DNA of 64,000 nucleotides from Methylobacterium sp. J-090 (GCF_022829345.1 NZ_JAKSXV010000031.1:1-64000), one strand, 5' to 3'; positions 33,308 through 43,208 are shown, numbered from the stretch's first letter. Numbers and translations are program-made. Notes: generated by a model from the letters alone, not told the origin.

Positions 33308-34438
33308 ATGAGCCAGGGTGATGGGGCGGACCGCGTGGTCCTGCGGGTGCTCTCGGGCGAGGCGCAGGCGCAGCCTCCCGCCTGGATGATGCGCCAGGCC
33401 GGCCGCTACCTCCCCGAATACCGGGAGGTCAGGGCGAAGGCCGGCTCGTTCCTCGACCTCTGCTACAATCCGGACTTCGCCACGGAGGTCACCCTCCAGC
33501 CGATCCGGCGCTTCGGCTTCGAGGCGTCGATCCTATTCTCCGACATCCTCGTGATCCCCGACGCCCTCGGCCAGGACGTGCGCTTCGTCGAAGGCGAGGG
33601 GCCGCGCCTCGACCCACTCGCCGGCCGGGCCGAGTTCGCGCGCCTGCGCCAGGCCGACGACCCGGCGATTTTTTCGCATCTGGCACCCGTCTTCGAGACG
33701 GTGCGGCGGCTCCGGGCCGAGCTTCCCCACGAGACCACCCTGCTCGGCTTCTGCGGCGCGCCCTGGACCGTGGCGAGCTACATGATCGGCGGACGCGGCA
33801 CCCCCGACCTCGCACCGTCGCGGGCGCTCGCCCGGCACGACACCGCCCTCGTCGAAGCCCTCATCGACCGCCTCGTGACCGTGCAGACCGAATACCTCGT
33901 GCGCCAGCTCGAGGCCGGGGCCGACGCCGTGCAGATCTTCGAATCCCATGCCGGGTCTCTGCCGGATGTGCGCGGCGCGTCCGAACCGGACGAGGCCCCG
34001 CTCAACGAGGTCGCCGAGAGCGCCCTGCCGGAGGGGACGCCGCGCGACGCTCTCACGCGCTGGTCGCTCCAGCCCATCGCCCGGATGATCGCCGGCGTGC
34101 GGGCCCGGGTGCCGGGCGCGAAAATCATCGTGTTCGCGAGGGGCTCGGGCCTCGACGGCCACGCCCGCGTGGTGCCGGAGACGGCCGCCGATGCCGTCGG
34201 CGTCGATTGGTCGGTGGATCTGGCGGCCCTCAGGGCCCGTGTGCCGGCCTCGACGGTCACCCAGGGCAATGTCCACCCCGATACCCTCATCGAGGGCGGA
34301 GCGGCCCTGGACGCGGCCGTGGACGGCGTGCTGGAGGCCACGAACGGCCTGCCGCACATCTTCAACCTCGGCCACGGCATCACGCCGCAGACCCCCATCG
34401 CCCATGTCGAGCAGATGCTGAAGCGACTGCGCGGCTGA
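33308..34438 (+). CDS. hemE: Uroporphyrinogen decarboxylase
   Basis: 376 residues. [13 protein letters not shown] at 28-40 and the [13 protein letters not shown] segment with the catalytic Asp are standard; the C-terminal [11 protein letters not shown] is present. Converts uroporphyrinogen III to coproporphyrinogen III in haem synthesis. There is an insertion of about 20 residues ([21 protein letters not shown], near 220-240) compared with typical enzymes of 345-355. The stop codon overlaps the hemJ start. Confidence 0.95.
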   Translation: MSQGDGADRVVLRVLSGEAQAQPPAWMMRQAGRYLPEYREVRAKAGSFLDLCYNPDFATEVTLQPIRRFGFEASILFSDILVIPDALGQDVRFVEGEGPRLDPLAGRAEFARLRQADDPAIFSHLAPVFETVRRLRAELPHETTLLGFCGAPWTVASYMIGGRGTPDLAPSRALARHDTALVEALIDRLVTVQTEYLVRQLEAGADAVQIFESHAGSLPDVRGASEPDEAPLNEVAESALPEGTPRDALTRWSLQPIARMIAGVRARVPGAKIIVFARGSGLDGHARVVPETAADAVGVDWSVDLAALRARVPASTVTQGNVHPDTLIEGGAALDAAVDGVLEATNGLPHIFNLGHGITPQTPIAHVEQMLKRLRG

Positions 34439-34887
34439 TGGACGGCCTCTACCTCTGGATCAAGGCGCTCCACGTCGTCGCCGTCATCTCGTGGATGGCG
34501 GCGATGCTCTACCTGCCGCGCCTGTTCGTCTACCACGCCTCCCTGGTGCCCGGACCGCACGCAGAGGCGCAGTCCGAGACCTTCAAGGTGATGGAGCGCC
34601 GGCTCCTCAAGGCGATCATGACCCCGGCGATGATCGCCACCTGGCTCTTCGGGCTGATCCTCGTCTGGCAGAGCGGCTACTACGCCGCCGGCTGGCTCCA
34701 GGCGAAGGTCGTCCTGGTGCTCGCCCTGAGCGGCATCCACGGCTGGCTCGCCCGCATGGTCAAGGACTTCGCCGCCGACCGGAACACCCGCGGCCACAAG
34801 TTCTACCGCGTGCTCAACGAGGGCCCGACGCTGCTGATGGTCGCCATCGTGGTGCTGGTGGTGGTGAAGCCGGGGCTGTGGGGGTGA
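34438..34887 (+). CDS. hemJ: Protoporphyrinogen IX oxidase HemJ
   Basis: 149 residues with four hydrophobic helices, matching the HemJ family that oxidises protoporphyrinogen in most alphaproteobacteria. The conserved histidine in helix 1 (H12, LHVVAVISWMAA) and the LYLPRLFVYH segment are present. The ATG shares its A with the hemE stop (TGATG), so translation is coupled. With hemH at 38.8 kb, the last haem steps are largely covered here. Confidence 0.93.
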   Translation: MDGLYLWIKALHVVAVISWMAAMLYLPRLFVYHASLVPGPHAEAQSETFKVMERRLLKAIMTPAMIATWLFGLILVWQSGYYAAGWLQAKVVLVLALSGIHGWLARMVKDFAADRNTRGHKFYRVLNEGPTLLMVAIVVLVVVKPGLWG

Positions 34888-34911
34888 TCGCCTCCCGGCA
34901 CCGTACCGAGG

Positions 34912-35337
34912 TCAGGACGCGGCGGGAGCGCCCGCGACATCCAACACCCAGGTGATGCCGAAACGGTCCGTCACCATCCCGTACAGGGGTGACCAGAATG
35001 ACGGGGCGAGGGGCTGAAGGACCATCCCCTCCGGGATGAGCTTCTCCCAGTACGCGGTGATCTCGTCGGGGGAATCGCCACGCACCGACACGAAGAACGC
35101 GGCTTCCCCGGGATTCCAGGGCCGGGCCGACGGTACGTCGAAGGCCATCACCCGGAAACCTGTGTCGGACACCACCTGGCCCCAGATCACCTGATCGGCC
35201 TCGGACGGGTCCTGGACCTGCCCGGCATCCTCGTACGAGACGACCGTCTGCGCGCCGCCGAAGACGGAGCGGTAGAAGGCCAGCGCGGCGCGGGCCTCGC
35301 CACGAAAATTCAGGTGGGTGACGGCGTTCACGGTCAT
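34912..35337 (-). CDS. VOC/PhnB-like glyoxalase-fold protein
   Basis: 141 residues with the PhnB/3-demethylubiquinone methyltransferase-like vicinal oxygen chelate fold (HLNFRGEARAALAFYRSVFGG, then FGITWVLDV at the end). Enzymatic role unknown; many homologues bind small molecules. Divergently transcribed from a WYL regulator 86 bp away, which probably controls it. Confidence 0.88.
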   Translation of the reverse strand: MTVNAVTHLNFRGEARAALAFYRSVFGGAQTVVSYEDAGQVQDPSEADQVIWGQVVSDTGFRVMAFDVPSARPWNPGEAAFFVSVRGDSPDEITAYWEKLIPEGMVLQPLAPSFWSPLYGMVTDRFGITWVLDVAGAPAAS

Positions 35338-35423
35338 GTCGGGCTCTCGCGTCGGGGGCTGTCTGGCTGGTCTGCCGAGCCTGTGATATCCGACCCCTCC
35401 TGACAGTTTCCGGCAGTTGCGCG

Positions 35424-36110
35424 ATGGCTCGAACCGATCGGCTCTTCCGTCTGCTTCAGGCGATGCGCGTGCTGCCCGCGCCCGTGACCGCCGCGCGGCT
35501 CGCCGAGGAGACCGGGGTCTCCCTGCGCTCGCTCTATCGCGACATCGACAGCCTGCGGGCGGCCGGGGCCCGGATCGAGGGCGAGCGGGGCTACGGCTAT
35601 CGCCTCACCGAGGATTACGCGCTGCCGCCGCAAACCTTCGACCGGATGGAAATCGAGGCCCTGGCCCTCGGGCTCGCCGAGGTCCGGCATATGGGCGATC
35701 CGGCTCTGGCGGAGGCCGCCGCTTCGGTCCTCGCCAAGGTCGCCGCGACCCTGCCCGACGAGGGTGAGCAGCACCTGTTCCATGCCGTCTCGCACGTCTT
35801 CCGCCCCGAGGTGCGCTATCCGTCGAGCCTCGACATGACCACGATCCGCCGCGGGTGCTGGGCTGAAACGGCCGTCACCATCCGGTACGCCGACGGGGAG
35901 GGGGCGGTCACCGAGCGGACGATCCTGCCCCTCGGCATCGTCTATGCCGACCGGCGGCTCGTCGTCCTGGCGTGGTGCCGCCTGCGCGACGCGTTCCGGA
36001 TGTTCCGCACGGATCGCATCCTGGAAGTCCGAGCCGAGGCGACGAGCTTCCGGCCGAGGCGCGCCGCATTGCTGCGCACCTACCTCGCCGAATTGCGGGC
36101 GCGCGCCTGA
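35424..36110 (+). CDS. YafY-type transcriptional regulator with WYL domain
   Basis: 228 residues. Residues 1-65 form a winged helix-turn-helix (RLFRLLQAMR...SLRSLYRDIDSLRAAG), and the C-terminal part (about 135-215) is a WYL-type ligand-sensing domain. It is divergent from the PhnB-like gene, as in many regulator-target pairs. Ligand unknown. Confidence 0.9.
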   Translation: MARTDRLFRLLQAMRVLPAPVTAARLAEETGVSLRSLYRDIDSLRAAGARIEGERGYGYRLTEDYALPPQTFDRMEIEALALGLAEVRHMGDPALAEAAASVLAKVAATLPDEGEQHLFHAVSHVFRPEVRYPSSLDMTTIRRGCWAETAVTIRYADGEGAVTERTILPLGIVYADRRLVVLAWCRLRDAFRMFRTDRILEVRAEATSFRPRRAALLRTYLAELRARA

Positions 36111-36214
36111 GGTATCGGGAACCCGGGCCGTCATCATGCGTGGTATGGGCACCAGCCGTCCGGCGAATGCGTCGCGGGCCGGGCGCCAGTTCGCGGGCCA
36201 GTTCAGGAGCACGC

Positions 36215-36565
36215 ATGCCGACGATCCGCACCGCCGCCCTGGCCGCTTTCCTCGTCTGCGGACCGATCGGCAGCGCGGAGGCGGCGAGCTTCCCGTGCGA
36301 CAAAGCCGAAGCGCCCGACGAGAAGGCGGTCTGCGCCACCCTCGCCCTCAACGACCGCGACGTGGAGATGGCGACCCGCTTCGAGATCCTGCGGGCCATG
36401 CTGCCCATGGGCGGCAACGCCAAGCTTCGCGAGGATCAGGAGGCGTGGCTGATGGAGCGCCGCGCCTGCGGGGCCGATGTCGCCTGCCTCACGCAGGCCT
36501 ATGACGGCCGCCTGAAGACCCTGCGCGCGGTGTTCTCGGAATTCGCCAAGCAGGGGCCGCTCTAA
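36215..36565 (+). CDS. Exported LprI/DUF1311-like protein
   Basis: 116 residues: signal peptide (about 1-23), then a helical domain with four cysteines (FPCDKAEAPDEKAVC and RRACGADVAC). The spacing and the LREDQEAWLMERRACG and AYDGRLKTL segments resemble the lysozyme inhibitor LprI family. Likely periplasmic. AGGAG precedes the ATG. It overlaps the end of the convergent hisG by four bases. Confidence 0.75.
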   Translation: MPTIRTAALAAFLVCGPIGSAEAASFPCDKAEAPDEKAVCATLALNDRDVEMATRFEILRAMLPMGGNAKLREDQEAWLMERRACGADVACLTQAYDGRLKTLRAVFSEFAKQGPL

Positions 36566-37536
36566 CCCAACCGGGCGAGAAGCCGGTCCATCAGCGGGTT
36601 GTCCGGGGTGAAGGCGTAGTCGATCTTGCGCACGCTCACCGCGCCAGCCCCGGCCTTCACCAGGGCGTCGGCGAGATCGAACACCGCGTTGACGGGACAG
36701 TGCAGCACCATCTCGCCGCGACCCTCCGGCGCCCCGTAGGGTAGCTCGGCGTCGTGCAGGGCGGAGATGCCGGCGAGATCGATGTCGCCGTCGTCGGGCA
36801 TGGCGGCGCGGACCTCGCGGGTGGTGCGGGCCCGCTCCTCGGCCTGGATGCGGCCGAGCACGGCCCGCAGGGCGTTGCGCGGGCTGGAGCCCCAGGGGGC
36901 GTTGAGGGAGGCGACGAGGTTCGCCTCCGAACGCAGGATGATCCCGTCGTCAAGGATCTTCAGGGCGTTGGCGGCGAGCGTCGCGCCCGTGGTGGTGATG
37001 TCGACGATGATCTCGGCCGAGCCCGCCGCCGGAGCGCCCTCGGTGGCGCCGAGACTTTCCACAATGCGGTAATCCGCGACCCCGTGCTCGGCGAAGAACC
37101 GGCGGGTGAGGTTGACGTATTTCGTGGCGATGCGCAGGCGCCTGCCGTGGCGCACCCGCATCTCGGCCGCCACCTCGTCGAGGTCGCTCATGGCGCGCAC
37201 ATCGATCCAGGCCTGGGGCACGGCGACCACCACCGTGGCCTGGCCGAAGCCCAGCGGGGTCAGGAGTTCGACCTGCCCCCGCGCCTCGGGCAGGGATTCG
37301 CGGATGAGATCCTCGCCGGTGATGCCGAGATGGGCGGCGCCCGAGGCCAGCTGCGCCGCGATCTCGGAGGCCGAGAGATAGCGGACCTCGACGCCGGGCA
37401 CGCCGACGAGCTTTCCGCGATAGTCGCGGGCGCCGGTATTCTGCGCGAGCTTGAGCCCGGCGCGGGCGAAGAAGGCGGCGGCGTTCTCCTGCAGGCGCCC
37501 CTTGGAGGGCACGGCGAGGACGAGGGGATCGGTCAT
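36562..37536 (-). CDS. hisG: ATP phosphoribosyltransferase catalytic subunit
   Basis: 324 residues; first step of histidine synthesis. The start LVLAVPSKGRLQENA and the PRPP-binding EIIVDITTTGATLAAN are clear. An ATG at 37554, overlapping the hisZ stop, is an alternative start adding six residues. It works with the regulatory HisZ encoded immediately upstream, as usual in alphaproteobacteria. Confidence 0.94.
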   Translation of the reverse strand: MTDPLVLAVPSKGRLQENAAAFFARAGLKLAQNTGARDYRGKLVGVPGVEVRYLSASEIAAQLASGAAHLGITGEDLIRESLPEARGQVELLTPLGFGQATVVVAVPQAWIDVRAMSDLDEVAAEMRVRHGRRLRIATKYVNLTRRFFAEHGVADYRIVESLGATEGAPAAGSAEIIVDITTTGATLAANALKILDDGIILRSEANLVASLNAPWGSSPRNALRAVLGRIQAEERARTTREVRAAMPDDGDIDLAGISALHDAELPYGAPEGRGEMVLHCPVNAVFDLADALVKAGAGAVSVRKIDYAFTPDNPLMDRLLARLG

Positions 37537-37546
37537 CGGCGCCGGC

Positions 37547-38716
37547 TCAGCCATGGGAGGTTCGGGCATGGGAGGTGTCGGAAGGGGCAACCCGCGAGAG
37601 CCAGACGGCGCAGCCCACCGCCGGCACCGGGATCGGGCTGCCGAGGTGCTGCAGGAGGCCGTCGTAGCGGCCGCCGCCGACGAGGGGCGGCGTGGCGGGG
37701 CCGGCCGCCGTCACCTCGAAGATGAAGCCGGTGTAGTAGTCGAGGTTGCGCGCGAAGCCGCCCGAGAAGGCAAAGCGCTCGACGGCGAGGCCCCGGGCCG
37801 CCATGAAGCCCGTGCGCTCCTCGAACAGACTGAGCGCCGCCTCCAGGGGCGGATGGTCGAGGCCGGCTGCGCGGATGAGCTCGCGCATGGCCGCCGCCGC
37901 CGCGTCGGGATCGCCCGCGATGGCACGGTAGCGCTCGACGAGGGCGCGGTTCTCCGAATTGAGGCCGGCGCCCCCGCTCGCCTGGGCGGCGGCCTTCGAC
38001 AGGAAGCGCTCGGCGATCTCGCCGGCGCTGCGCCCGCCGACGCGGGAGATGCCGGCGATGGACAGCACGTCCTCCACGAAGGCGCGCACGCCCTTGGGGT
38101 CCTGCCCCTGGATCGCGGCGAGCAGACCCGCGTGGGGGTCCTCCTGGCGCACGCCGTTGGTGACTTCGTCCAGCGACCGGCCGGCCGCGATGGCCCGCAG
38201 GGTTCGGCGCTTGGCGGCCGGGGGCACGGCCAGCGCGTCGAGGAGGGCATCGAGGAGACCCATGTCACCGAGGCGCACGGCGACGTCGCTGCGGCCCATG
38301 GCGGCGAGGCCCTCCAGGGCGAGGCCGAGGACCTCGGCATCCGCCGCCGGAATGTCCGTGCGGCCAATGGATTCGATGCCCGCCTGGAGGAACTCGTCCG
38401 GCTCGTCGCGACCCAGGCGGAACACCGGCCCGCAATAGCTGTAGTCGGCCGGTCCCACGGCGCCGTGCGCCAGATGGTGGCGGCAGACGGGAATCGTGAA
38501 TTCCGGCCGCAGGCACAGCTCGGCGCCGCCGGCATCCTGGGTCACGAAGATGCGCCGGCGGATGTCCTCGCCCGACAGTTCGAGGAACGGTTCCACGGGC
38601 TGCAGCACCGGCGGGGTCACGGCGCCGTAGCCGGCATCCGCGAACTGGGCGAGCAGGCGCGCCGTACCGTGCGATTGTCCGCCGGCGATCGCGCTGCCGG
38701 TCTCCGGGTTCATCAT
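37547..38716 (-). CDS. hisZ: ATP phosphoribosyltransferase regulatory subunit
   Basis: 389 residues, a HisRS catalytic-domain paralogue without anticodon-binding domain. Class II synthetase-like motifs are visible (LRPEFTIPVCRHH, YSYCGPVFRLGRDEPDEFLQAGIE and the C-terminal LVGGGRYDGLL). It forms a hetero-octamer with HisG and makes it feedback-sensitive to histidine. Two adjacent ATG codons (38716 and 38713) are possible starts. Confidence 0.94.
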   Translation of the reverse strand: MMNPETGSAIAGGQSHGTARLLAQFADAGYGAVTPPVLQPVEPFLELSGEDIRRRIFVTQDAGGAELCLRPEFTIPVCRHHLAHGAVGPADYSYCGPVFRLGRDEPDEFLQAGIESIGRTDIPAADAEVLGLALEGLAAMGRSDVAVRLGDMGLLDALLDALAVPPAAKRRTLRAIAAGRSLDEVTNGVRQEDPHAGLLAAIQGQDPKGVRAFVEDVLSIAGISRVGGRSAGEIAERFLSKAAAQASGGAGLNSENRALVERYRAIAGDPDAAAAAMRELIRAAGLDHPPLEAALSLFEERTGFMAARGLAVERFAFSGGFARNLDYYTGFIFEVTAAGPATPPLVGGGRYDGLLQHLGSPIPVPAVGCAVWLSRVAPSDTSHARTSHG

Positions 38717-38771
38717 GGGTCCGCCCGCCTCGTCATCGCGCCCTCGTAGCAACCGGAATCCGGCTTGGCGA

Positions 38772-39845
38772 CTAGAGCCAGCCCTGCAATTCACGCCGGA
38801 CCACGGTCTCAATCACCTTGAGGCCCAATGCGCCGTCGTTGAGGCACGGGATGTAGGCGAAGCGCTCGCCGCCATTGTCCTCGAAATAGTGCCGGTTCTC
38901 GCCGTCGAGCTCTTCCAGGGTCTCGAGGCAGTCGGCCGAGAAGCCGGGCGCCACGATGGCCATGCGCTTCACGCCGCTTTTCGCCAGCTCCTGCACGGTC
39001 TCGTCCGTGTAGGGGCGCAGCCATTCCTCGTTGCCGAAGCGCGACTGGAAGGTGGTGCGCATCCTGTCCGTCGAGAAGCCCAGGGCCTCGCGCACGAGGC
39101 GGCCGGTCTTCACGCATTGGCAATGGTAGGGGTCGCCCTTGAGGAGGTAGCTCTTCGGCACCCCGTGGAACGAGGTCAGGATCACCTCGGGCTCGAAGTC
39201 GAGCTTGGCCAGGCCCTCGCGGATCGAGGTGGCGATGGCCTCGATGTAGACCGGATCGTCGTGATAGGGCGCCGAGACTCTCAAGGTCGGCTGCCAGCGC
39301 ATCTTCATCAGGGCCTTGAACGCCTGGTCGCAGGCGGTGGCCGAGGTGGCGGCGGCGTATTGCGGATAGAGCGGCACGAGGAGGATGCGGTCGCAGCCCT
39401 GGTCGAGGAGCGCCTGGATGCGCTTGTCCATCTCGGGCTTGCCGTAGCGCATGGCCCAGTCGACGACGACGTCGTCGCCCATGGCCGCCTGCAGGCCCTC
39501 GGCCTGGCCCCGGGTGATGGTCTTGAGCGGTCCCTCGTCGCGCTCGTTGTTCCACACGGAGGCGTAGTCGCGGCCCTTCGGCCCCGGGCGCTTCGTCAGG
39601 ATGATGAGGTTGAGGAGTGGCCACCAGATCAGGCGCGGCACCTCGATGACCCGGCGATCCGACAGGAACTCCTTGAGGTAGCGGCGCATGGGCCAGTAGC
39701 TCGTGCCCTCGGGCGTGCCGAGATTGGTCAGGAGCACGCCGATGCGGCCCCAGCGCACGGGCGGATGCTCGGCGGGGAGCGGGGCGGTGCTGGTCTGGAG
39801 CGGCATGCTGTCCTGCAGGGACGTCGGGGCGACGCGTTCGGTCAT
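38772..39845 (-). CDS. hemH: Ferrochelatase
   Basis: 357 residues. Inserts Fe2+ into protoporphyrin IX. The conserved histidine in ILTSFHGVPKSY and the glutamate in the FSADCLETLEEL helix are present, plus the GVLLTNLGTPE opening. An N-terminal extension of about 30 residues is polar. Lies about 55 bp before hisZ on the same strand; co-transcription is possible but not obvious. Confidence 0.95.
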   Translation of the reverse strand: MTERVAPTSLQDSMPLQTSTAPLPAEHPPVRWGRIGVLLTNLGTPEGTSYWPMRRYLKEFLSDRRVIEVPRLIWWPLLNLIILTKRPGPKGRDYASVWNNERDEGPLKTITRGQAEGLQAAMGDDVVVDWAMRYGKPEMDKRIQALLDQGCDRILLVPLYPQYAAATSATACDQAFKALMKMRWQPTLRVSAPYHDDPVYIEAIATSIREGLAKLDFEPEVILTSFHGVPKSYLLKGDPYHCQCVKTGRLVREALGFSTDRMRTTFQSRFGNEEWLRPYTDETVQELAKSGVKRMAIVAPGFSADCLETLEELDGENRHYFEDNGGERFAYIPCLNDGALGLKVIETVVRRELQGWL

Positions 39846-39948
39846 CGGGTTTCCGGGTTCGCCGCGGGGGGCGACAAAGTTGTGTCAGCGGGGATATCTA
39901 TCTAGAGCAGGCGGCCTGCCAGCATCACCCGATGGATTAGGGCGCGAC

Positions 39949-40902
39949 ATGCCGTCTCCCCGGTACTTCTTCAACCACTTCATGCCATTCACCGGCTATC
40001 CCTATACGGGTGCCCCGACGGCCTGCAATCTCTGCGGCTCGACGCGCAGCGTGACGGTGGCCGAGACCGACCGGCGGCTGAAGACCCTGCGCTCCATCGC
40101 CTGCGAGCAATGCGGCCTCATCCGCACGGACCCGATGCCGACCCCGGCGGAGCTGGCCGACTACTACGCCACCGCCTACCGGGCCGATTACCAGCTCGCC
40201 TTCGCCGGCGGGCCGCCGCGCAACCACCTCAATCGCTCGGCCCGCGAGGCGACCTTCCGTGCCGACCTCCTCGCGCCGAAGCTTAAAGCCGGCGCCCGCG
40301 TCCTCGATTTCGGCTCGGGCTCGGGCGAGTTCCTGGCCGCCGTCCGCGCCAAGGGCTGCGAGGCCATCGGGGTCGAGCCGGGCAGGGATTACGCCGCCTA
40401 TGCCCGTACGCAGCACGGCGTCGAGGTGCTGGACGACGCCGACGACACGCGCTTCCCGGCCGGGCATTTCGACGTGATCACCACCCACCACGTCATGGAG
40501 CACCTGCGCGACCCCGCCGACGTGATGGCGCGCCTGTCGCGCTGGCTCAAGCCCGACGGCGTGCTCTACGCGGCGGTGCCGAACATGGCGGCCACGGGCA
40601 AGCCGCCGCACGAGCGCTTCCACTTCGCCCACGTCCACGGCTTCGTGCGCGAGACCTTCGACCTCACGGCGCGCCGGGCCGGCCTCGTGCCCCACCCCGA
40701 ATACTGGCGCGAGGACACCACGGTGGTCTATGCCAAGACCGATGCGCCCATGGGAGACCTCGCCGTGCCGGGTCTCGCCGAGCGCCTCGCCGTGGACCTC
40801 AAGCCGATGCCGGCGGGCGCCTACCTCGCCTCGGGCGCCTGGATCTGGCCGATGCTGCGAAGGAACGCCAAGGCCGTGCGCGACACCTTCGTGGCACGCT
40901 GA
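39949..40902 (+). CDS. Class I SAM methyltransferase with N-terminal zinc-binding motif
   Basis: 317 residues. The N-terminus has two CxxC pairs (C26/C29 and C52/C55), probably a zinc knuckle. The SAM-binding motif I VLDFGSGSGEF is at 118-128, followed by THHVMEHLRDP, a typical post-motif. Similar proteins methylate sugars or small molecules; the substrate is unknown. It is divergent from hemH and followed by a nucleotidase gene. Confidence 0.87.
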   Translation: MPSPRYFFNHFMPFTGYPYTGAPTACNLCGSTRSVTVAETDRRLKTLRSIACEQCGLIRTDPMPTPAELADYYATAYRADYQLAFAGGPPRNHLNRSAREATFRADLLAPKLKAGARVLDFGSGSGEFLAAVRAKGCEAIGVEPGRDYAAYARTQHGVEVLDDADDTRFPAGHFDVITTHHVMEHLRDPADVMARLSRWLKPDGVLYAAVPNMAATGKPPHERFHFAHVHGFVRETFDLTARRAGLVPHPEYWREDTTVVYAKTDAPMGDLAVPGLAERLAVDLKPMPAGAYLASGAWIWPMLRRNAKAVRDTFVAR

Positions 40903-40975
40903 CGAGCCCCGTCGTCTTTCCGTCGCGGGAGCTGCCCTAGAACGGGAACCCCCAGCCGCCGCCGAGACCCTCCCC

Positions 40976-42502
40976 ATGCCGCGCCCCAACCGTCGCCAGA
41001 CCTTCGGCCTCGGGCTCGGCGCGGGTCTCGCCGCCGGGATGGGCTCCGAGGCCCGGGCGGCAGCCCCCGTCCCCGAACCGACCTTCACCCTGCTCCTCGT
41101 CAACGACCTCTACCGGATGTCGGAGACCGAGGGGCGCGGTGGCTTCGCCCGCCTCAACGCCATCGTGAAGGCCGAGCGGGCGCGCGGCGTGCCGCTCCTC
41201 TACGCGCATGCCGGCGACACCCTGTCGCCGTCCCTGATGTCTGGTTTCGACCAGGGCGCGCACATCGTCGAACTCCTCAACATCGCACCGCCCGACGTGT
41301 TCGTGCCGGGCAACCACGAATTCGATTTCGGCCCGGCGATCTTCGCCCGGCGCATGGGCGAGGCGATTTTTCCGGCGTTCGCCGCCAATCTTCGCGATGG
41401 CGAGGGGCGCCCCCTGCGCGGAATTCGCGACCGGACCCTGGTGACCCTCGGCGGCATCCGGGTCGGCGTCGTCGGCATCGCGCTCGCCGGCACGCCGGAC
41501 AAGTCGCAATCGGGTGACCTGCGCTTCGCCCCCGAACTCGAGACCCTGGCGCGCGAGGCGGAAAGCCTGCGCACGGAAGGCGCCGACCTCGTGGTCGGCG
41601 TCTGCCACACGGGGCGGGTCACGGACGAGGCCATCGTCGCCGGGCGCCTCGTCGACATCCTCCTGTCGGGCCACGACCACGATCTGGCGCTGCGCTACGA
41701 CGGTCAGACCGTGATGGTGGAATCGAGCTTCGACGCGCATTTCGTCACCGCCATCGACGTCACCGTGACGGTCACCGGGCCGGGCAAGGCCCGGACGGTG
41801 ACCTGGCGCCCGAACTTTCGCGTCTATGACTCCGCCAGCGTCGTTCCGGACCCCGAGACCCTCGCGGTGGTCCGGCGCCTCGAAGGGGACCTGTCGCGCG
41901 AACTCGACGTCGCCGTTGGCGAGACGCGCCTGCCGCTGGACAGCCGCATCGCCGCCGTGCGCATCCGCGAGGCGAGCTTCGGCAACCTCGTGGCCGACGC
42001 CCTGCGCGCCGGCACGGGGGCGGATCTGGCCATCACCAACGGCGGCGGCATCCGGGGCGACACCCTCTATCCGGCCGGCCGCGTCCTGACGCGCCGCGAC
42101 ATCCTCATGGAACTGCCCTTCGGCAACACCACGGTCCTCGTCTCGCTCACCGGCGCGCAGATCCGCGCCCTCCTGGAGACGGGTTTCGCGGAGTTCGGCC
42201 GCCCGGCGGGACGCTTCCCGCACGTCTCGGGCCTCGTCGTCACCGTCGATCCGACCGCCCCGGTCGGGTCCCGCGTCGTCGCCCTGAGCCACGACGGCGC
42301 GCCGCTGGACCCGGACAGGACCTACACGGTGGCCTCGAACAACTTCCTCTACGACGGCGGCAACGGCTACGGCGAACTGGCCAGGGGCCGCACCCTCATC
42401 GGCCGCACCGACGGCACCCTCGTCGCCAACGCGGTGATGGCCTACATCCGGGCCAACGCGCCCCTCGCCGTTCTCTCCGAGGGGCGCATCCTGACGCGCT
42501 GA
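40976..42502 (+). CDS. Exported bifunctional metallophosphatase/5'-nucleotidase
   Basis: 508 residues. The N-terminus has NRRQTFGLG followed by a hydrophobic run, consistent with a Tat signal. The metallophosphatase part shows GNHEFDFG and SGHDHD; the C-terminal 5'-nucleotidase domain shows ITNGGGIRGD and SNNFLYDGGNGY. The first metal motif, normally Asp-x-His, reads NDLY (D44, Y46), the variant of a known 5'-nucleotidase subfamily. Likely a periplasmic phosphate- or nucleoside-scavenging enzyme. Confidence 0.88.
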   Translation: MPRPNRRQTFGLGLGAGLAAGMGSEARAAAPVPEPTFTLLLVNDLYRMSETEGRGGFARLNAIVKAERARGVPLLYAHAGDTLSPSLMSGFDQGAHIVELLNIAPPDVFVPGNHEFDFGPAIFARRMGEAIFPAFAANLRDGEGRPLRGIRDRTLVTLGGIRVGVVGIALAGTPDKSQSGDLRFAPELETLAREAESLRTEGADLVVGVCHTGRVTDEAIVAGRLVDILLSGHDHDLALRYDGQTVMVESSFDAHFVTAIDVTVTVTGPGKARTVTWRPNFRVYDSASVVPDPETLAVVRRLEGDLSRELDVAVGETRLPLDSRIAAVRIREASFGNLVADALRAGTGADLAITNGGGIRGDTLYPAGRVLTRRDILMELPFGNTTVLVSLTGAQIRALLETGFAEFGRPAGRFPHVSGLVVTVDPTAPVGSRVVALSHDGAPLDPDRTYTVASNNFLYDGGNGYGELARGRTLIGRTDGTLVANAVMAYIRANAPLAVLSEGRILTR

Positions 42503-42515
42503 GGATGTTTTGCCG

Positions 42516-43208
42516 ATGACAGGCCCCGTCGCCGACGCCCTCGCGCGGTTTCGCCGCTCGGGCTCGCCCTGGCTCGATCTGCCGTTCTTCGCCGCCGGCG
42601 CGGCCGACACCGTGGCGATGCGGGTCGATGAGCGCATCGCCGAAGGCCTCACCGTGCTGCCGGCGCCGGAGAACATCTTCAACGCCCTGGCGCTGACGCC
42701 CCTCGACGCGGTCAAGGCGGTGATCTTGGGCCAGGACCCGTATCCGACGCCGGGCGACGCCAACGGCCTGGCCTTCTCCTATGTCGGGTCGCGACGCCTG
42801 CCGGCCTCCCTCAAGGTGATCCTCGCCGAACTCCCCGAGGCGCCGGCCAAACCGACCCGCGGCGACCTCACCCCCTGGGCGCGGCGCGGCGTCCTGCTGC
42901 TGAACTCCGCCCTGACGGTGGAGCAGGGCAAGTCCGGCGCGCACCTGCGCTACGGCTGGGCTTCGCTCACCGATCAGGCGGTGGAGGCCGTCTCGAAGCG
43001 GACGGCGCCGGCGGTGTTCCTGCTGTGGGGCGCCCAGGCCCGGGCGCGCGCCGCCCTCATCGACACGGAGCGCCACGGCGTCATCGAATCCGGCCACCCC
43101 TCGCCCCTGAACCGTCAGCGCGACTTTCCGGGCTCGCAGCCCTTCGCGGCGGCCAACGCCTGGCTGGTGGCGCACGGTGTCGCGCCCATCGATTGGAGTC
43201 TGGCCTGA
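42516..43208 (+). CDS. ung: Uracil-DNA glycosylase (family 1)
   Basis: 230 residues. The catalytic GQDPYPTPGDANGLAFS is intact (Asp activates water), and the uracil/DNA-binding SGHPSPLN is present. Removes uracil from DNA to start base excision repair. The ATG at 42516 lies 13 bp after the nucleotidase stop, so the genes may share a message. Confidence 0.95.
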   Translation: MTGPVADALARFRRSGSPWLDLPFFAAGAADTVAMRVDERIAEGLTVLPAPENIFNALALTPLDAVKAVILGQDPYPTPGDANGLAFSYVGSRRLPASLKVILAELPEAPAKPTRGDLTPWARRGVLLLNSALTVEQGKSGAHLRYGWASLTDQAVEAVSKRTAPAVFLLWGAQARARAALIDTERHGVIESGHPSPLNRQRDFPGSQPFAAANAWLVAHGVAPIDWSLA

